This document shows, one piece after another, positions 1 to 5,968 of a stretch of 16,486 bases of DNA (position 1 is the stretch's first letter; each line of letters opens with the position of its first letter). The position numbers and the translations under genes are program-made. Source of the stretch: Nanobdellota archaeon (GTDB taxonomy: Archaea > Nanobdellota > Nanobdellia > SCGC-AAA011-G17 > GW2011-AR20). The stretch is taken from positions 1 to 16,486 of the forward strand of contig JAHJQH010000036.1 of assembly GCA_018819375.1 (NCBI GenBank), read 5' to 3'. The notes under the pieces are model-generated. The model had not been told where the DNA came from, ran no database searches, and was given only the letters and a program-made list of their open reading frames with translations.

Positions 1-4
1 AAAA

Positions 5-415
5 ATGAAAACTGACACAAAAAAACCAAAAGAAAACACAGGAAATACTCAGGCGAGCGTCAGCGAGCACAAGGGGTTGAAAACCCCTTCCCGTGGCCAG
101 AGGTTCCTGGCAGAAGAAGGAACAGGAATCAAAATCTGCAAGGACAGGCACTGCCCTTTTCACGGAAGTCTGAGGTTTAGGGGGAGAATGCTTGAAGGAA
201 CTATCATAAAAACAGACCCGGCAACAACAGCAAAATTTGTCTTGAAAAGAATGCATCATCTCAAGAAATATGAGAGATATGAAAAGAGAATAACAAGGTT
301 GAGTGTACACAATCCTCCTTGCATAAGTGCAAAACAAGGGGACAAGGTAAAAATTGCAGAATGCAGGCCTATTTCAAAGACAAAGAAATTTGTGATTATT
401 GAGGTGCTCAAATGA
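5..415 (+). CDS. rps17: 30S ribosomal protein uS17 (S17) with a repeat-derived N-terminal extension
   Basis: uS17 is a primary 16S rRNA-binding protein of the small subunit. The family core starts near residue 40 (GTGIKICKDRHCPFHGSLRFRG) and runs to the end. It contains the archaeal signatures CPFHG, KYERYEKR, HNPPC and IAECRPISKTKKFV. Archaeal S17 is usually about 105-115 residues; this one is 136, because residues 8-36 are encoded by a hairpin-forming repeat also found in uL24 and in the 1344-1735 gap. The ATG at 5 is the only ATG before the core; an in-frame TTG at 77 is the only other candidate start I saw, and it has no visible ribosome binding site. The stop overlaps the uL14 start as ATGA, implying translational coupling. 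Identity is certain; whether the extension stays in the mature protein is unknown. Confidence 0.95.
   Translation: MKTDTKKPKENTGNTQASVSEHKGLKTPSRGQRFLAEEGTGIKICKDRHCPFHGSLRFRGRMLEGTIIKTDPATTAKFVLKRMHHLKKYERYEKRITRLSVHNPPCISAKQGDKVKIAECRPISKTKKFVIIEVLK
27..111 (+). repeat. Repeat copy A, in frame inside uS17
   Basis: Bases 27-82 match 1279-1334 in uL24 with three differences (positions 39, 52, 59), in the same reading frame. Bases 53-111 match the 60-base units at 1511-1570 and 1659-1718. The unit forms two hairpins. In the first, AAGGGGTT (71-78) pairs with AACCCCTT (82-89) around GAA. In the second, GCCAG (96-100) pairs with CTGGC (107-111) around AGGTTC. The peptide produced is about residues 8-36 of uS17. 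Confidence 0.9.
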
Positions 416-813
416 AGGATGTAGGTTCAAGAATTGTTAAATCAATTCCATTGGGAAGCAGGATAGAAGTTTGTGATAATTCAGGAGCCAAGATAATCAA
501 GGTGTTTTCAGTGAGAGGTCACAAAACAGTAAAAAGTAGGTTTCCTGCAGCAGGAGTGAGTGATTTCATTAACGCATCTGTAATCAAGGGAAAGCCAGGG
601 ATGAGAAAGCAGGTAGTTCAAGCAATTATCGTAAGGCAGAAAAAAGAATACAGGAGACCAGATGGAACAAGAATAAAATTCAGCGACAATGCAGCAGTTA
701 TCCTAAAAGACGATAAGGGAAATCCAAAAGGCACTATGTTCAAAGGACCTATTGCAAAAGAAGTCGTAACAAGATGGCCTGCAATAGGCAAAATAGCAAA
801 AGTGGTGGTATGA
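412..813 (+). CDS. rpl14: 50S ribosomal protein uL14 (L14)
   Basis: uL14 binds 23S rRNA at the subunit interface near the factor-binding centre. The 133-residue length is normal for archaea. Family motifs include DNSGAK (residues 22-27), a basic loop, GKPGMRKQVVQAIIVRQKK, the RRPDGTRIKFSDNAAVIL segment, GPIAKE and RWPAIGKIA. The ATG at 412 overlaps the uS17 stop (ATGA). This is the standard position between uS17 and uL24 in the archaeal spc cluster. Nothing is unusual in the gene. Confidence 0.97.
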   Translation: MKDVGSRIVKSIPLGSRIEVCDNSGAKIIKVFSVRGHKTVKSRFPAAGVSDFINASVIKGKPGMRKQVVQAIIVRQKKEYRRPDGTRIKFSDNAAVILKDDKGNPKGTMFKGPIAKEVVTRWPAIGKIAKVVV

Positions 814-836
814 TAAGATGGAAGTGGTATGGTAAA

Positions 837-1343
837 ATGAAAAGTCAATTTTCAACCTCGTGGAAAAGAAGCAAACAGCCAAGAAAGCAAAGAAAGTATA
901 TTCATAATGCTCCGCTGCACATCTTGCACAAACTCCTTTCAGCACAACTTTCCAAGGAACTTAGGGAAAAGCACGGGATAAGAAACATTCCAGTGAGAAA
1001 AGGAGATGTTGTAAGAGTGGTAGTTGGTTCTCTGAAGGGAAAAGAAGGAAAAGTGGAAAGAGTCAGCCAAAAGCATATAAGAGTTTTTGTTTCAGGAATG
1101 CAGGCAATAAGAAGTGATGGCAGAAAAGTAAATACCCCCATACATCCTTCAAACCTGGTCATAAAAGAACTCGACCTTAATGACAAAAAAAGAAAGGCAA
1201 TCTTGGAGAGAAAGAAGCAGGCAAAGACAAGAACAACTAAAGAGAAGCCAAAGACAAAAGAACCAGAAGAAAAGAAAGCAAAAGAAAACATAGGAAATAC
1301 TCAAGCGAGCATCAGCGAGCACAAGGGGTTGAAACCTTTGTGA
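837..1343 (+). CDS. rpl24: 50S ribosomal protein uL24 (L24) ending in a repeat-derived peptide
   Basis: uL24 is an early-assembly large-subunit protein near the exit tunnel. I chose ATG 837 because it gives the family-like start MKSQFSTSWKRSKQPRKQRKY. The reading frame is open further upstream: ATG 810 overlaps the uL14 stop and ATG 774 lies inside uL14, but both add residues unlike the family. The core has SKQPRKQRK, NAPLH, LSKELREK, a KOW motif (RKGDVVRVVVGSLKGKEGKV) and HPSNLVIKEL. After about residue 120 a Lys/Glu-rich tail follows. The last 18-20 residues (ending NTQASISEHKGLKPL) come from the same repeat as in uS17, and the stop lies inside the repeat. Archaeal L24 is usually near 120 residues; here it is 168. 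Confidence 0.93.
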   Translation: MKSQFSTSWKRSKQPRKQRKYIHNAPLHILHKLLSAQLSKELREKHGIRNIPVRKGDVVRVVVGSLKGKEGKVERVSQKHIRVFVSGMQAIRSDGRKVNTPIHPSNLVIKELDLNDKKRKAILERKKQAKTRTTKEKPKTKEPEEKKAKENIGNTQASISEHKGLKPL

Positions 1344-1392
1344 GCACAGTGGGTTGTCAAACCCGCTCCCGTGGGCGCAGGTTCACACGCGA
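1279..1392 (+). repeat. Repeat copy B, overlapping the 3' end of uL24
   Basis: Bases 1279-1334 match the uS17 copy (27-82). Bases 1305-1392 are identical over 88 bases to 1575-1662. CACAAGG and CCTTTGTG flank GGTTGAAA (about 1320-1342) and form an imperfect hairpin that covers the uL24 stop codon. AGTGGGTT (1348-1355) pairs with AACCCGCT (1360-1367) around GTCA, with one G-T wobble. Confidence 0.9.
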
Positions 1393-1510
1393 ACAAAGTG
1401 AGCACAGCGGGTTGAAACCTTTGTGAGCACGCAGCGAACGAAGGTCTGATGTGTAAGCATCAAGAGCCCTCTCCCGCAGTCAGAGGTTCCTGACAGTCAG
1501 AGGTTCACAC
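1393..1510 (+). repeat. Degenerate, rearranged repeat segments
   Basis: This part of the uL24-S4e gap is built from fragments of the same family: GTGAGCACAGCGGGTTGAAACC (from about 1399), CTCCCG plus CAGTCAGAGGTTCCTGAC (from about 1471), and CAGTCAGAGGTTCACAC (from about 1494). CAGTCAGAGGTTC occurs twice in a row. I see no open reading frame with a ribosome binding site and no RNA gene here. It looks like an older, decayed or recombined set of units. Confidence 0.75.
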
Positions 1511-1570
1511 GCGAGCATCAGCGAGCACAAGGGGTTGCTAAACCCCTTCCCGTGGTCAGAGGTTCCTGAC
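1511..1570 (+). repeat. Repeat copy C, 60-base double-hairpin unit
   Basis: This unit is identical base for base to 1659-1718. Hairpin 1: AAGGGGTT (1529-1536) pairs with AACCCCTT (1541-1548) around a GCTA loop. Hairpin 2: GTCAG (1555-1559) pairs with CTGAC (1566-1570) around AGGTTC. Compared with copy A the second stem differs at a base pair (T-A here, C-G there), which keeps the pairing. Confidence 0.92.
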
Positions 1571-1574
1571 AAAC

Positions 1575-1658
1575 GCGAGCATCAGCGAGCACAAGGGGTT
1601 GAAACCTTTGTGAGCACAGTGGGTTGTCAAACCCGCTCCCGTGGGCGCAGGTTCACAC
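1575..1658 (+). repeat. Repeat copy D, long variant
   Basis: This 84-base variant is identical to copy B, and the identity runs through 1662. It carries the stem AGTGGGTT (1618-1625) with AACCCGCT (1630-1637). It is flanked directly by copies C and E, so the block alternates short and long units. Confidence 0.9.
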
Positions 1659-1718
1659 GCGAGCATCAGCGAGCACAAGGGGTTGCTAAACCCCTTCCCG
1701 TGGTCAGAGGTTCCTGAC
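1659..1718 (+). repeat. Repeat copy E, 60-base double-hairpin unit next to the S4e ribosome binding site
   Basis: This unit is identical to 1511-1570, with stems at 1677-1684/1689-1696 and 1703-1707/1714-1718. Its last base is followed by AGGAG, which can serve as the S4e ribosome binding site about 12 bases before ATG 1736. The second hairpin could therefore affect S4e initiation. Confidence 0.9.
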
Positions 1719-1735
1719 AGGAGAAAAGATAAAAA
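1719..1735 (+). promoter_or_regulatory. S4e ribosome binding site
   Basis: AGGAG directly follows repeat copy E and precedes ATG 1736 by about 12 bases, supporting that start. It is exposed only if the last repeat hairpin does not extend into it. Confidence 0.6.
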
Positions 1736-2425
1736 ATGCACTTAAACAGAATTAATGCACCAAAAAACTGGAATATCAAGAGGAAATCAAGCAAGTGGAT
1801 AGTTAGGCCTTCACCAGGTTCTCATTCCATAAACAGGTGTCTGCCACTTAGCATAATCATCAGGGACATTTTGGGATATGCAGACACAGTTAGGGAATCA
1901 AAAAAAATCCTCCATAACAAGGAAATTCTCATAAACAAAAAACCAGTCACAAATCATAGGTCCTCAGTCGGAATCATGGACATCTTGGAGATAAACAAGG
2001 CAGGCAAGTTTTTCATTATGGCCATAACTGAAAAAAATCATCTTACTCTCAAAGAAATAAACAAGGAACAAGCAAACCAAAAAATATCAAAAATAATAAA
2101 CAAGATACCTTTGAAAGGAGGCAAAATTCAGGTCAACTGTCACGACACAAATACATTTGTCCTAAAAGACAAGAAAGAAGACAAGTACACAATTGGTGAT
2201 TCAGTTATCTTTGACTTAAACACAAAAAAAGTTGTCAAGCATCTCAAACTTGAGAAAGGAGCAGTGGTTTATCTTCTCGCAGGAAAATATGTTGGAAAAA
2301 AAGGAATAGTGAATGAAATTATCAAGAAGAAATATCATCAAGATGTGGTTAGCATGACCATTGGAAAAGAGGAAGCTAAAACATTAAAGAACTACACCAT
2401 CGTCATCGAGGATAAGGCAATATGA
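1736..2425 (+). CDS. rps4e: 30S ribosomal protein S4e (eS4)
   Basis: S4e is an archaeal/eukaryal small-subunit protein that binds 16S rRNA. The 229-residue length is typical. The N-terminus has the family pattern LNRINAPKNWNIKRKSSKWIVRPSPGSH. It is followed by an S4-type RNA-binding segment (about residues 40-100) with IIRDILGYADTVRESKKIL and VGIMDILEI. A KOW-like segment near the C-terminus reads KGAVVYLLAGKYVGKKGIV. AGGAG lies upstream of ATG 1736. The stop overlaps the uL5 start (ATGA). The gene is intact despite abutting the repeat block. Confidence 0.97.
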   Translation: MHLNRINAPKNWNIKRKSSKWIVRPSPGSHSINRCLPLSIIIRDILGYADTVRESKKILHNKEILINKKPVTNHRSSVGIMDILEINKAGKFFIMAITEKNHLTLKEINKEQANQKISKIINKIPLKGGKIQVNCHDTNTFVLKDKKEDKYTIGDSVIFDLNTKKVVKHLKLEKGAVVYLLAGKYVGKKGIVNEIIKKKYHQDVVSMTIGKEEAKTLKNYTIVIEDKAI

Positions 2426-2976
2426 ACACTACGCGTGAAATAAATAAGAATCCTATGCGTGAGATAAGAATAGAGAAAGTAACCCTGAACATAGGGGTTG
2501 GCGAATCAGGAGACCGGCTGGATAAGGCATTCAAGCTGCTTCAGAACATAGCAGGTGAGAAACCCGTAAAAACAAAAACTATGAAGAGGATACCAACCTG
2601 GAACATAAGACCAAAACTCGAGATTGGTTGCAAGGTAACACTCAGGAGAGAAAAGGCATTGAAGCTCTTAAAAAATCTTCTTGATGCCAAGGACAACAGG
2701 ATTTCCTTAAAATCATTTGGTCGGGAAGGGAACTTTTCATTTGGAATCAGCGAGTATATTGATATTCCCGGGGTTCAGTATGACCCTGAAATTGGGATAA
2801 TAGGACTTGAGGTTGCAGTAACTCTTGAAAGAAAGGGATACAGGATAAAAAGAAGAAGGAACAGTTCAAGAATTCACAAGAGGGAGAAGATAACAAGCAG
2901 TGAGGCAGGGGAGTTCATCAAAAAAACTTTCAACACCACACTCACTGAAGAAAAGGAAGAAAAGGAAATATACTAA
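2422..2976 (+). CDS. rpl5: 50S ribosomal protein uL5 (L5)
   Basis: uL5 binds 5S rRNA and helps form the central protuberance. Motifs include NPMREIRIEKVTLNIGVGESGDRL, IAGEKPVKTKT, RPKLEIGCKVTLR, FGREGNFSFGISEYIDIPGVQYDPEIGI and a basic GYRIKRRR segment. At 184 residues the length is normal for archaea. The start at 2422 makes an ATGA overlap with S4e. ATG 2455 (MREIRIEKV) is a possible internal start; the first 11 residues partly echo the next ones (TREI, then MREI). Confidence 0.96.
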   Translation: MNTTREINKNPMREIRIEKVTLNIGVGESGDRLDKAFKLLQNIAGEKPVKTKTMKRIPTWNIRPKLEIGCKVTLRREKALKLLKNLLDAKDNRISLKSFGREGNFSFGISEYIDIPGVQYDPEIGIIGLEVAVTLERKGYRIKRRRNSSRIHKREKITSSEAGEFIKKTFNTTLTEEKEEKEIY

Positions 2977-2985
2977 GGAGGCAAA

Positions 2986-3216
2986 ATGACAACAAGCGAT
3001 CCAAAAAAAGTTTTCAAGCAATTAGTAAGAAAGCCGGTTAAACTCAAGAAGTTTATGAAGCACAATCTTTCAAAAAAGAGGACAACAGGAATTGCTTTAA
3101 GAAAATGCAGTCTGTGCGGGAGAAATGGCGCTCATATACAAAAATACGGGATAGGCATGTGCAGGCAGTGCTTCAGGCTTAATGCAAAATCCATGGGGTT
3201 CAAGAAATATATGTGA
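2986..3216 (+). CDS. rps14: 30S ribosomal protein uS14 (S14), zinc-ribbon type
   Basis: uS14 sits in the head of the small subunit. The protein has a zinc ribbon with CSLC and CRQC, then the conserved FRLNAKSMGFKKYM end. A strong AAGGAGG at 2975-2981 overlaps the uL5 stop and precedes ATG 2986, which supports the 76-residue form. Archaeal S14 is usually about 50-57 residues and starts like MKHNLSKKRTTG, which corresponds to an internal ATG at 3055. The first 23 basic residues are therefore a probable extension, and 3055 remains an alternative start without a good ribosome binding site. Confidence 0.95.
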   Translation: MTTSDPKKVFKQLVRKPVKLKKFMKHNLSKKRTTGIALRKCSLCGRNGAHIQKYGIGMCRQCFRLNAKSMGFKKYM

Positions 3217-3226
3217 GGAAAATAAT

Positions 3227-3274
3227 ATGGAGGAAATAATTAATCAAAAAATAAGAAAAAATGTCACTGAATGA
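3227..3274 (+). CDS. Possible 15-codon leader ORF overlapping the uS8 start
   Basis: ATG 3227 follows GAGG (3215-3218) and encodes MEEIINQKIRKNVTE before TGA at 3272-3274, overlapping the uS8 ATG (3261) in another frame. uS8 has no ribosome binding site close to its own ATG, so ribosomes ending on this small frame could reinitiate on uS8. It may equally be chance; there is no homology evidence. Confidence 0.2.
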   Translation: MEEIINQKIRKNVTE

Positions 3275-3653
3275 CCCATTAGCAAACATACTTTCAAAAA
3301 TCTTGAATGCAGAGAAAGTGGGGAAGAGGGAATGCGTTGCCTCTCCTTCATCAAGGCTAATCCTCGATGTACTTGGGATAATGAAGAAAAAAGAATACAT
3401 TGGAATATTTAATTCTCTGGATGACGGAAAAGGCGGAGTAATAAAAATACAGCTTTTAGGCCACATAAACAAATGCGGGGTCATAAAGCCAAGAAGCTCT
3501 TTCACGCTCAGAAACATAGAAAAGTTTGAAAAAAGGTTTCTCCCGGCAGAAGGATTTGGAACAATCATAGTCTCCACTTCAAAAGGCATAATTCCTCACG
3601 AAGAGGCAATAAACAAGAAAATAGGGGGGAAATTACTGGCTTATATTTATTGA
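3261..3653 (+). CDS. rps8: 30S ribosomal protein uS8 (S8)
   Basis: uS8 binds the central domain of 16S rRNA. The start MSLNDPLANILSKILNAEK matches the family closely, fixing ATG 3261. The C-terminal half has the conserved pattern ending in GFGTIIVSTSKGIIPHEEA and KKIGGKLLAYIY. The 130-residue length is typical. The 44 bases before it contain GGAGG far upstream (3229-3233) and a small overlapping frame, but no close ribosome binding site. Confidence 0.97.
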   Translation: MSLNDPLANILSKILNAEKVGKRECVASPSSRLILDVLGIMKKKEYIGIFNSLDDGKGGVIKIQLLGHINKCGVIKPRSSFTLRNIEKFEKRFLPAEGFGTIIVSTSKGIIPHEEAINKKIGGKLLAYIY

Positions 3654-3663
3654 TTTTACTAAG

Positions 3664-4215
3664 ATGTCCAAAAAATCAACCTCAAAAACCAGCGAACTCA
3701 AGATCCCTGAGAATGTGGAAGTCAGGATACAAGGAGACAATGTAATTGTCAAAGGACCAAAAGGAGAGACAGGGAAAAAACTTGCAGACCCTAAATTAGG
3801 GATGCAGGTGAAAGATGGAAAGTTCATAATTACCAACAAGAAAATATCAAGGTCTCAAAAAAGAGTCGTAAACTCCTTTATCTCCCATCTCAAGAATCTG
3901 ATAAGGGGAGCGACAGAAGGATATGTTTACAAAATGAAAATATGCTCAACACACTTTCCTATCTCTGCTTCAGTTGAAAGTGGGGAGGTTGTAATCAAAA
4001 ATTTTTTCGGGGAGAAAGTCCCAAGGAAAGCAAGAATTTTGTCTGGAGTGCAAGTAACAATCGACAAGGACATAATAACACTGGAAGGAACAAACAAGGA
4101 AGATGTTGGACAAACTGCAGCGAACATAGAGCAGATATGCAGGATAACAAACAGGGATAGGAGAATATTCCAAGACGGATGCTGGATTACGCACAAGGCA
4201 GGAAAGGAGATTTAG
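3664..4215 (+). CDS. rpl6: 50S ribosomal protein uL6 (L6)
   Basis: uL6 binds 23S rRNA near the sarcin-ricin loop and factor-binding site. The protein has the two-fold repeated L6 domain: the N-terminal half has IPENVEVRIQGDNVIVKGPKGE and the C-terminal half has NFFGEKVPRKARILSGVQVTIDKDIITLEG. It ends with RRIFQDGCWITHK. The 183-residue length is normal. It lies 10 bases after uS8 and is followed by a GGAG-containing spacer before eL32. Confidence 0.96.
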   Translation: MSKKSTSKTSELKIPENVEVRIQGDNVIVKGPKGETGKKLADPKLGMQVKDGKFIITNKKISRSQKRVVNSFISHLKNLIRGATEGYVYKMKICSTHFPISASVESGEVVIKNFFGEKVPRKARILSGVQVTIDKDIITLEGTNKEDVGQTAANIEQICRITNRDRRIFQDGCWITHKAGKEI

Positions 4216-4225
4216 GAGAGCAAGA

Positions 4226-4849
4226 ATGGAAAAACAAGGCAATGTGGCTGGAAACAAGAAAGTCGGAAAAAAGAAAAAACCCAAATTTAACAGGCAGGAT
4301 AATTTCCTAAAAAAATTCAGGAAAACAAGAAAATGGAGAAACCCGCGGGGAATTCACAACAAGGTAAGGCTGCAAAAAAAAGGCCATAGGAAAAGCCCGT
4401 CAAGAGGGTACAGGGCTCCAGAATCCATAAAGGGAATGCATCCTTCAGGACTTAAGGTTATCATTGTTTTTTCAAAAAAAGATTTAGTGGGAATAGACAA
4501 AAACAAGCAAGGTGCTCTGATATCCCACTCTGTTGGATTAAAAAATAAGTTAATCTTGTTGGAGGAGGCAGGGAAACTCGGAATAAAAATCCTGAATATC
4601 AAGGATGTTGAATTATTCATGAAGAAAAAGAAAGAAGAACTGGAAAAAAGAAAAGATAAAAAGAAAAAAAGAGAAACAAAAAAAGAGAAGTTCAAGAAAG
4701 AAGCAGAGAAAAGAGCAGAAACCAAGAAGATGAAAGAACAGGAAGGAGAGAAAAAAACAGAAGAAGAAAAACAAAAAGAATCAGCAATGGAAAAGAAAAA
4801 AGTCTTGGAAGATAAAAAAGCAGTCAGCAAGGGGGGGATGGTAGCATGA
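4226..4849 (+). CDS. rpl32e: 50S ribosomal protein eL32 (L32e) with a long Lys/Glu tail
   Basis: eL32 is an archaeal/eukaryal large-subunit protein. The core (about residues 20-135) has FNRQDNFLKKFRKTRKWRNPRGIHNKVR, KSPSRGYRAPESIKGMHPSGLK and the terminal LGIKILNIKDVELF. Archaeal homologues are commonly about 130-140 residues; this one is 207, with a tail of about 70 residues made almost only of Lys, Glu, Arg, Ala and Met, likely helical. The stop overlaps the eL19 start as ATGA. The ribosome binding site is a GGAG before ATG 4226. Confidence 0.94.
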   Translation: MEKQGNVAGNKKVGKKKKPKFNRQDNFLKKFRKTRKWRNPRGIHNKVRLQKKGHRKSPSRGYRAPESIKGMHPSGLKVIIVFSKKDLVGIDKNKQGALISHSVGLKNKLILLEEAGKLGIKILNIKDVELFMKKKKEELEKRKDKKKKRETKKEKFKKEAEKRAETKKMKEQEGEKKTEEEKQKESAMEKKKVLEDKKAVSKGGMVA

Positions 4850-5367
4850 CTCTAAGAAACAAGAGGAGAATGATATCTTCCTCAAAAGGTGTAGGTTTAA
4901 AGAGAATAAAATTTGAGCCATCTGCCTTGGATGAAATAAAAAATGCCATCACGAAATCAGACTCAAGAGGCCTCATAAAAAGAGGAGTAATCATCATAAA
5001 AAAGAAAAAAGGCTCATCAAGGGCAAGAGCAAGAAAAAAGCTTGTTCAAAAAAGAAAAGGAAGGCAAAAAGGTAAGGGTTCAAGAAAAGGAAAGAGAACA
5101 GCAAGACTGCCAAGAAAAAGGGCATGGATTAACAAGATAAGGGCACAGAGAAACCTCCTCAAGGAGCTAAGGTCAAGGGAGATAATCACTAAAAAAGTCT
5201 TTAGCACAGTCTACAAAAAAACAAAAGGCGGTTTTTTCAGGAGCAGGCGTCACATCAAGACATACCTGGGAGAACACAATCTTATTTCAGAAAACAAAAC
5301 AAAACCAGAAAATAAGGTCGGGGGAGAGAAAACCAAAAGAGAGAGACCCAAGGAAGATAAACAATGA
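4846..5367 (+). CDS. rpl19e: 50S ribosomal protein eL19 (L19e)
   Basis: eL19 spans the large subunit and contributes to an intersubunit bridge. Recognisable parts are NKRRMISSSKGVGLKRIKFEP, DSRGLIKRGVI, the Arg/Lys/Gly-rich central stretch GRQKGKGSRKGKRTARLPRK, and WINKIRAQRNLLKELRSR near the domain end. The 173 residues are a little longer than usual (about 150) because of a charged tail. ATGA overlaps occur with eL32 before it and with uL18 after it. Confidence 0.95.
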   Translation: MTLRNKRRMISSSKGVGLKRIKFEPSALDEIKNAITKSDSRGLIKRGVIIIKKKKGSSRARARKKLVQKRKGRQKGKGSRKGKRTARLPRKRAWINKIRAQRNLLKELRSREIITKKVFSTVYKKTKGGFFRSRRHIKTYLGEHNLISENKTKPENKVGGEKTKRERPKEDKQ

Positions 5368-5945
5368 GAAAAAGCAAGGCACGCACAGTGGAGTTTAGGA
5401 GAAAGAGAAAGAAAAAAACAGATTATCACCTAAGGATAAAACTGCTCAGTTCAAAAAAGCCAAGGCTTGTTGTCAGGAAAAAACTGAACAACCTGACCGC
5501 ACAGATAATCATCTATGAACCAAAAGGGGACAAGGTATTGGTCTCTGCTCATACAGGAGAGTTAAAAAAGCTGGGATGGAAATATCATAAAGGGAACATT
5601 CCATCAGCATATCTCCTCGGGTTCCTGATAGGAAAAAAAGCAGCTGAAAAAAAAATAAAAGAAGTAATCTTGGACATCGGTCAGCACACATCAATAAAAG
5701 AAGGTGCAGTTTATGCAGTGTTAAAAGGTGCTGTTGATACAGGATTAAATATCCCTCATAACAAAAAAATCTTCCCTTCAGAAGAAAAGGCAAAAGGGGG
5801 AGCAATTTCAAGATATGCCGGGGAACTAAGCAAAAAAGACCAGGAGAAATACAAAAAGCAATTTTCAAGTTACATCAAGCAGGGGATAAACCCGCAGGAC
5901 ATAACAAAAAATTTTGAAGAAGTAAAAAAGAAAATAAGGTGTTAA
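5364..5945 (+). CDS. rpl18: 50S ribosomal protein uL18 (L18)
   Basis: uL18 binds 5S rRNA together with uL5. It has the archaeal-type KTDYHLRIKLLSSKKPRLVVRKKLNNLTAQII start, GNIPSAYLLGFLIGKKA, VILDIGQH and VYAVLKGAVDTGLNIPHN, followed by a C-terminal extension with RYAGEL and a basic helix. The length of 193 fits archaea. The start overlaps the eL19 stop (ATGA). Confidence 0.96.
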   Translation: MRKSKARTVEFRRKRKKKTDYHLRIKLLSSKKPRLVVRKKLNNLTAQIIIYEPKGDKVLVSAHTGELKKLGWKYHKGNIPSAYLLGFLIGKKAAEKKIKEVILDIGQHTSIKEGAVYAVLKGAVDTGLNIPHNKKIFPSEEKAKGGAISRYAGELSKKDQEKYKKQFSSYIKQGINPQDITKNFEEVKKKIRC

Positions 5946-5968
5946 TAGGATATTAATAAGGTGCTAAA

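Larger units (their letters stand above)
1344..1735. other. Long repeat-filled gap inside the ribosomal operon
   Basis: About 390 bases separate uL24 and S4e, while the neighbouring genes of the operon overlap or lie within a few tens of bases. The gap consists of repeat units B (end), degenerate pieces, C, D and E, followed by 17 bases carrying the S4e ribosome binding site. It is visibly richer in G and C than the genes on either side. A 61-codon open frame at 1535-1717 is just the repeats read in another frame. I see no tRNA, promoter TATA box or U-rich terminator in it. Confidence 0.85.

Noticed and set aside
774..836. Longer start for uL24 at ATG 774 or ATG 810
   Set aside because: The added residues do not match the family, ATG 774 lies inside uL14, and ATG 837 gives the typical FSTSWKRSKQPRKQRK start. 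ATG 810 remains possible through its overlap with the uL14 stop.
1320..1367. Intrinsic terminator after uL24 formed by the strong stems
   Set aside because: No U-rich tract follows the stems, and the downstream ribosomal genes have no visible new promoter, so transcription probably continues.
1535..1717. 60-residue open frame (+) in the repeat block, and a 61-residue one on the minus strand
   Set aside because: Both are the hairpin repeats read in other frames. Neither has a ribosome binding site, and the internal sequence simply repeats REHQRAQGV-like segments.
4354..4830. 158-residue minus-strand open frame opposite eL32
   Set aside because: It is a shadow of the Lys/Glu-rich eL32 coding sequence (Phe/Ser-rich antisense).
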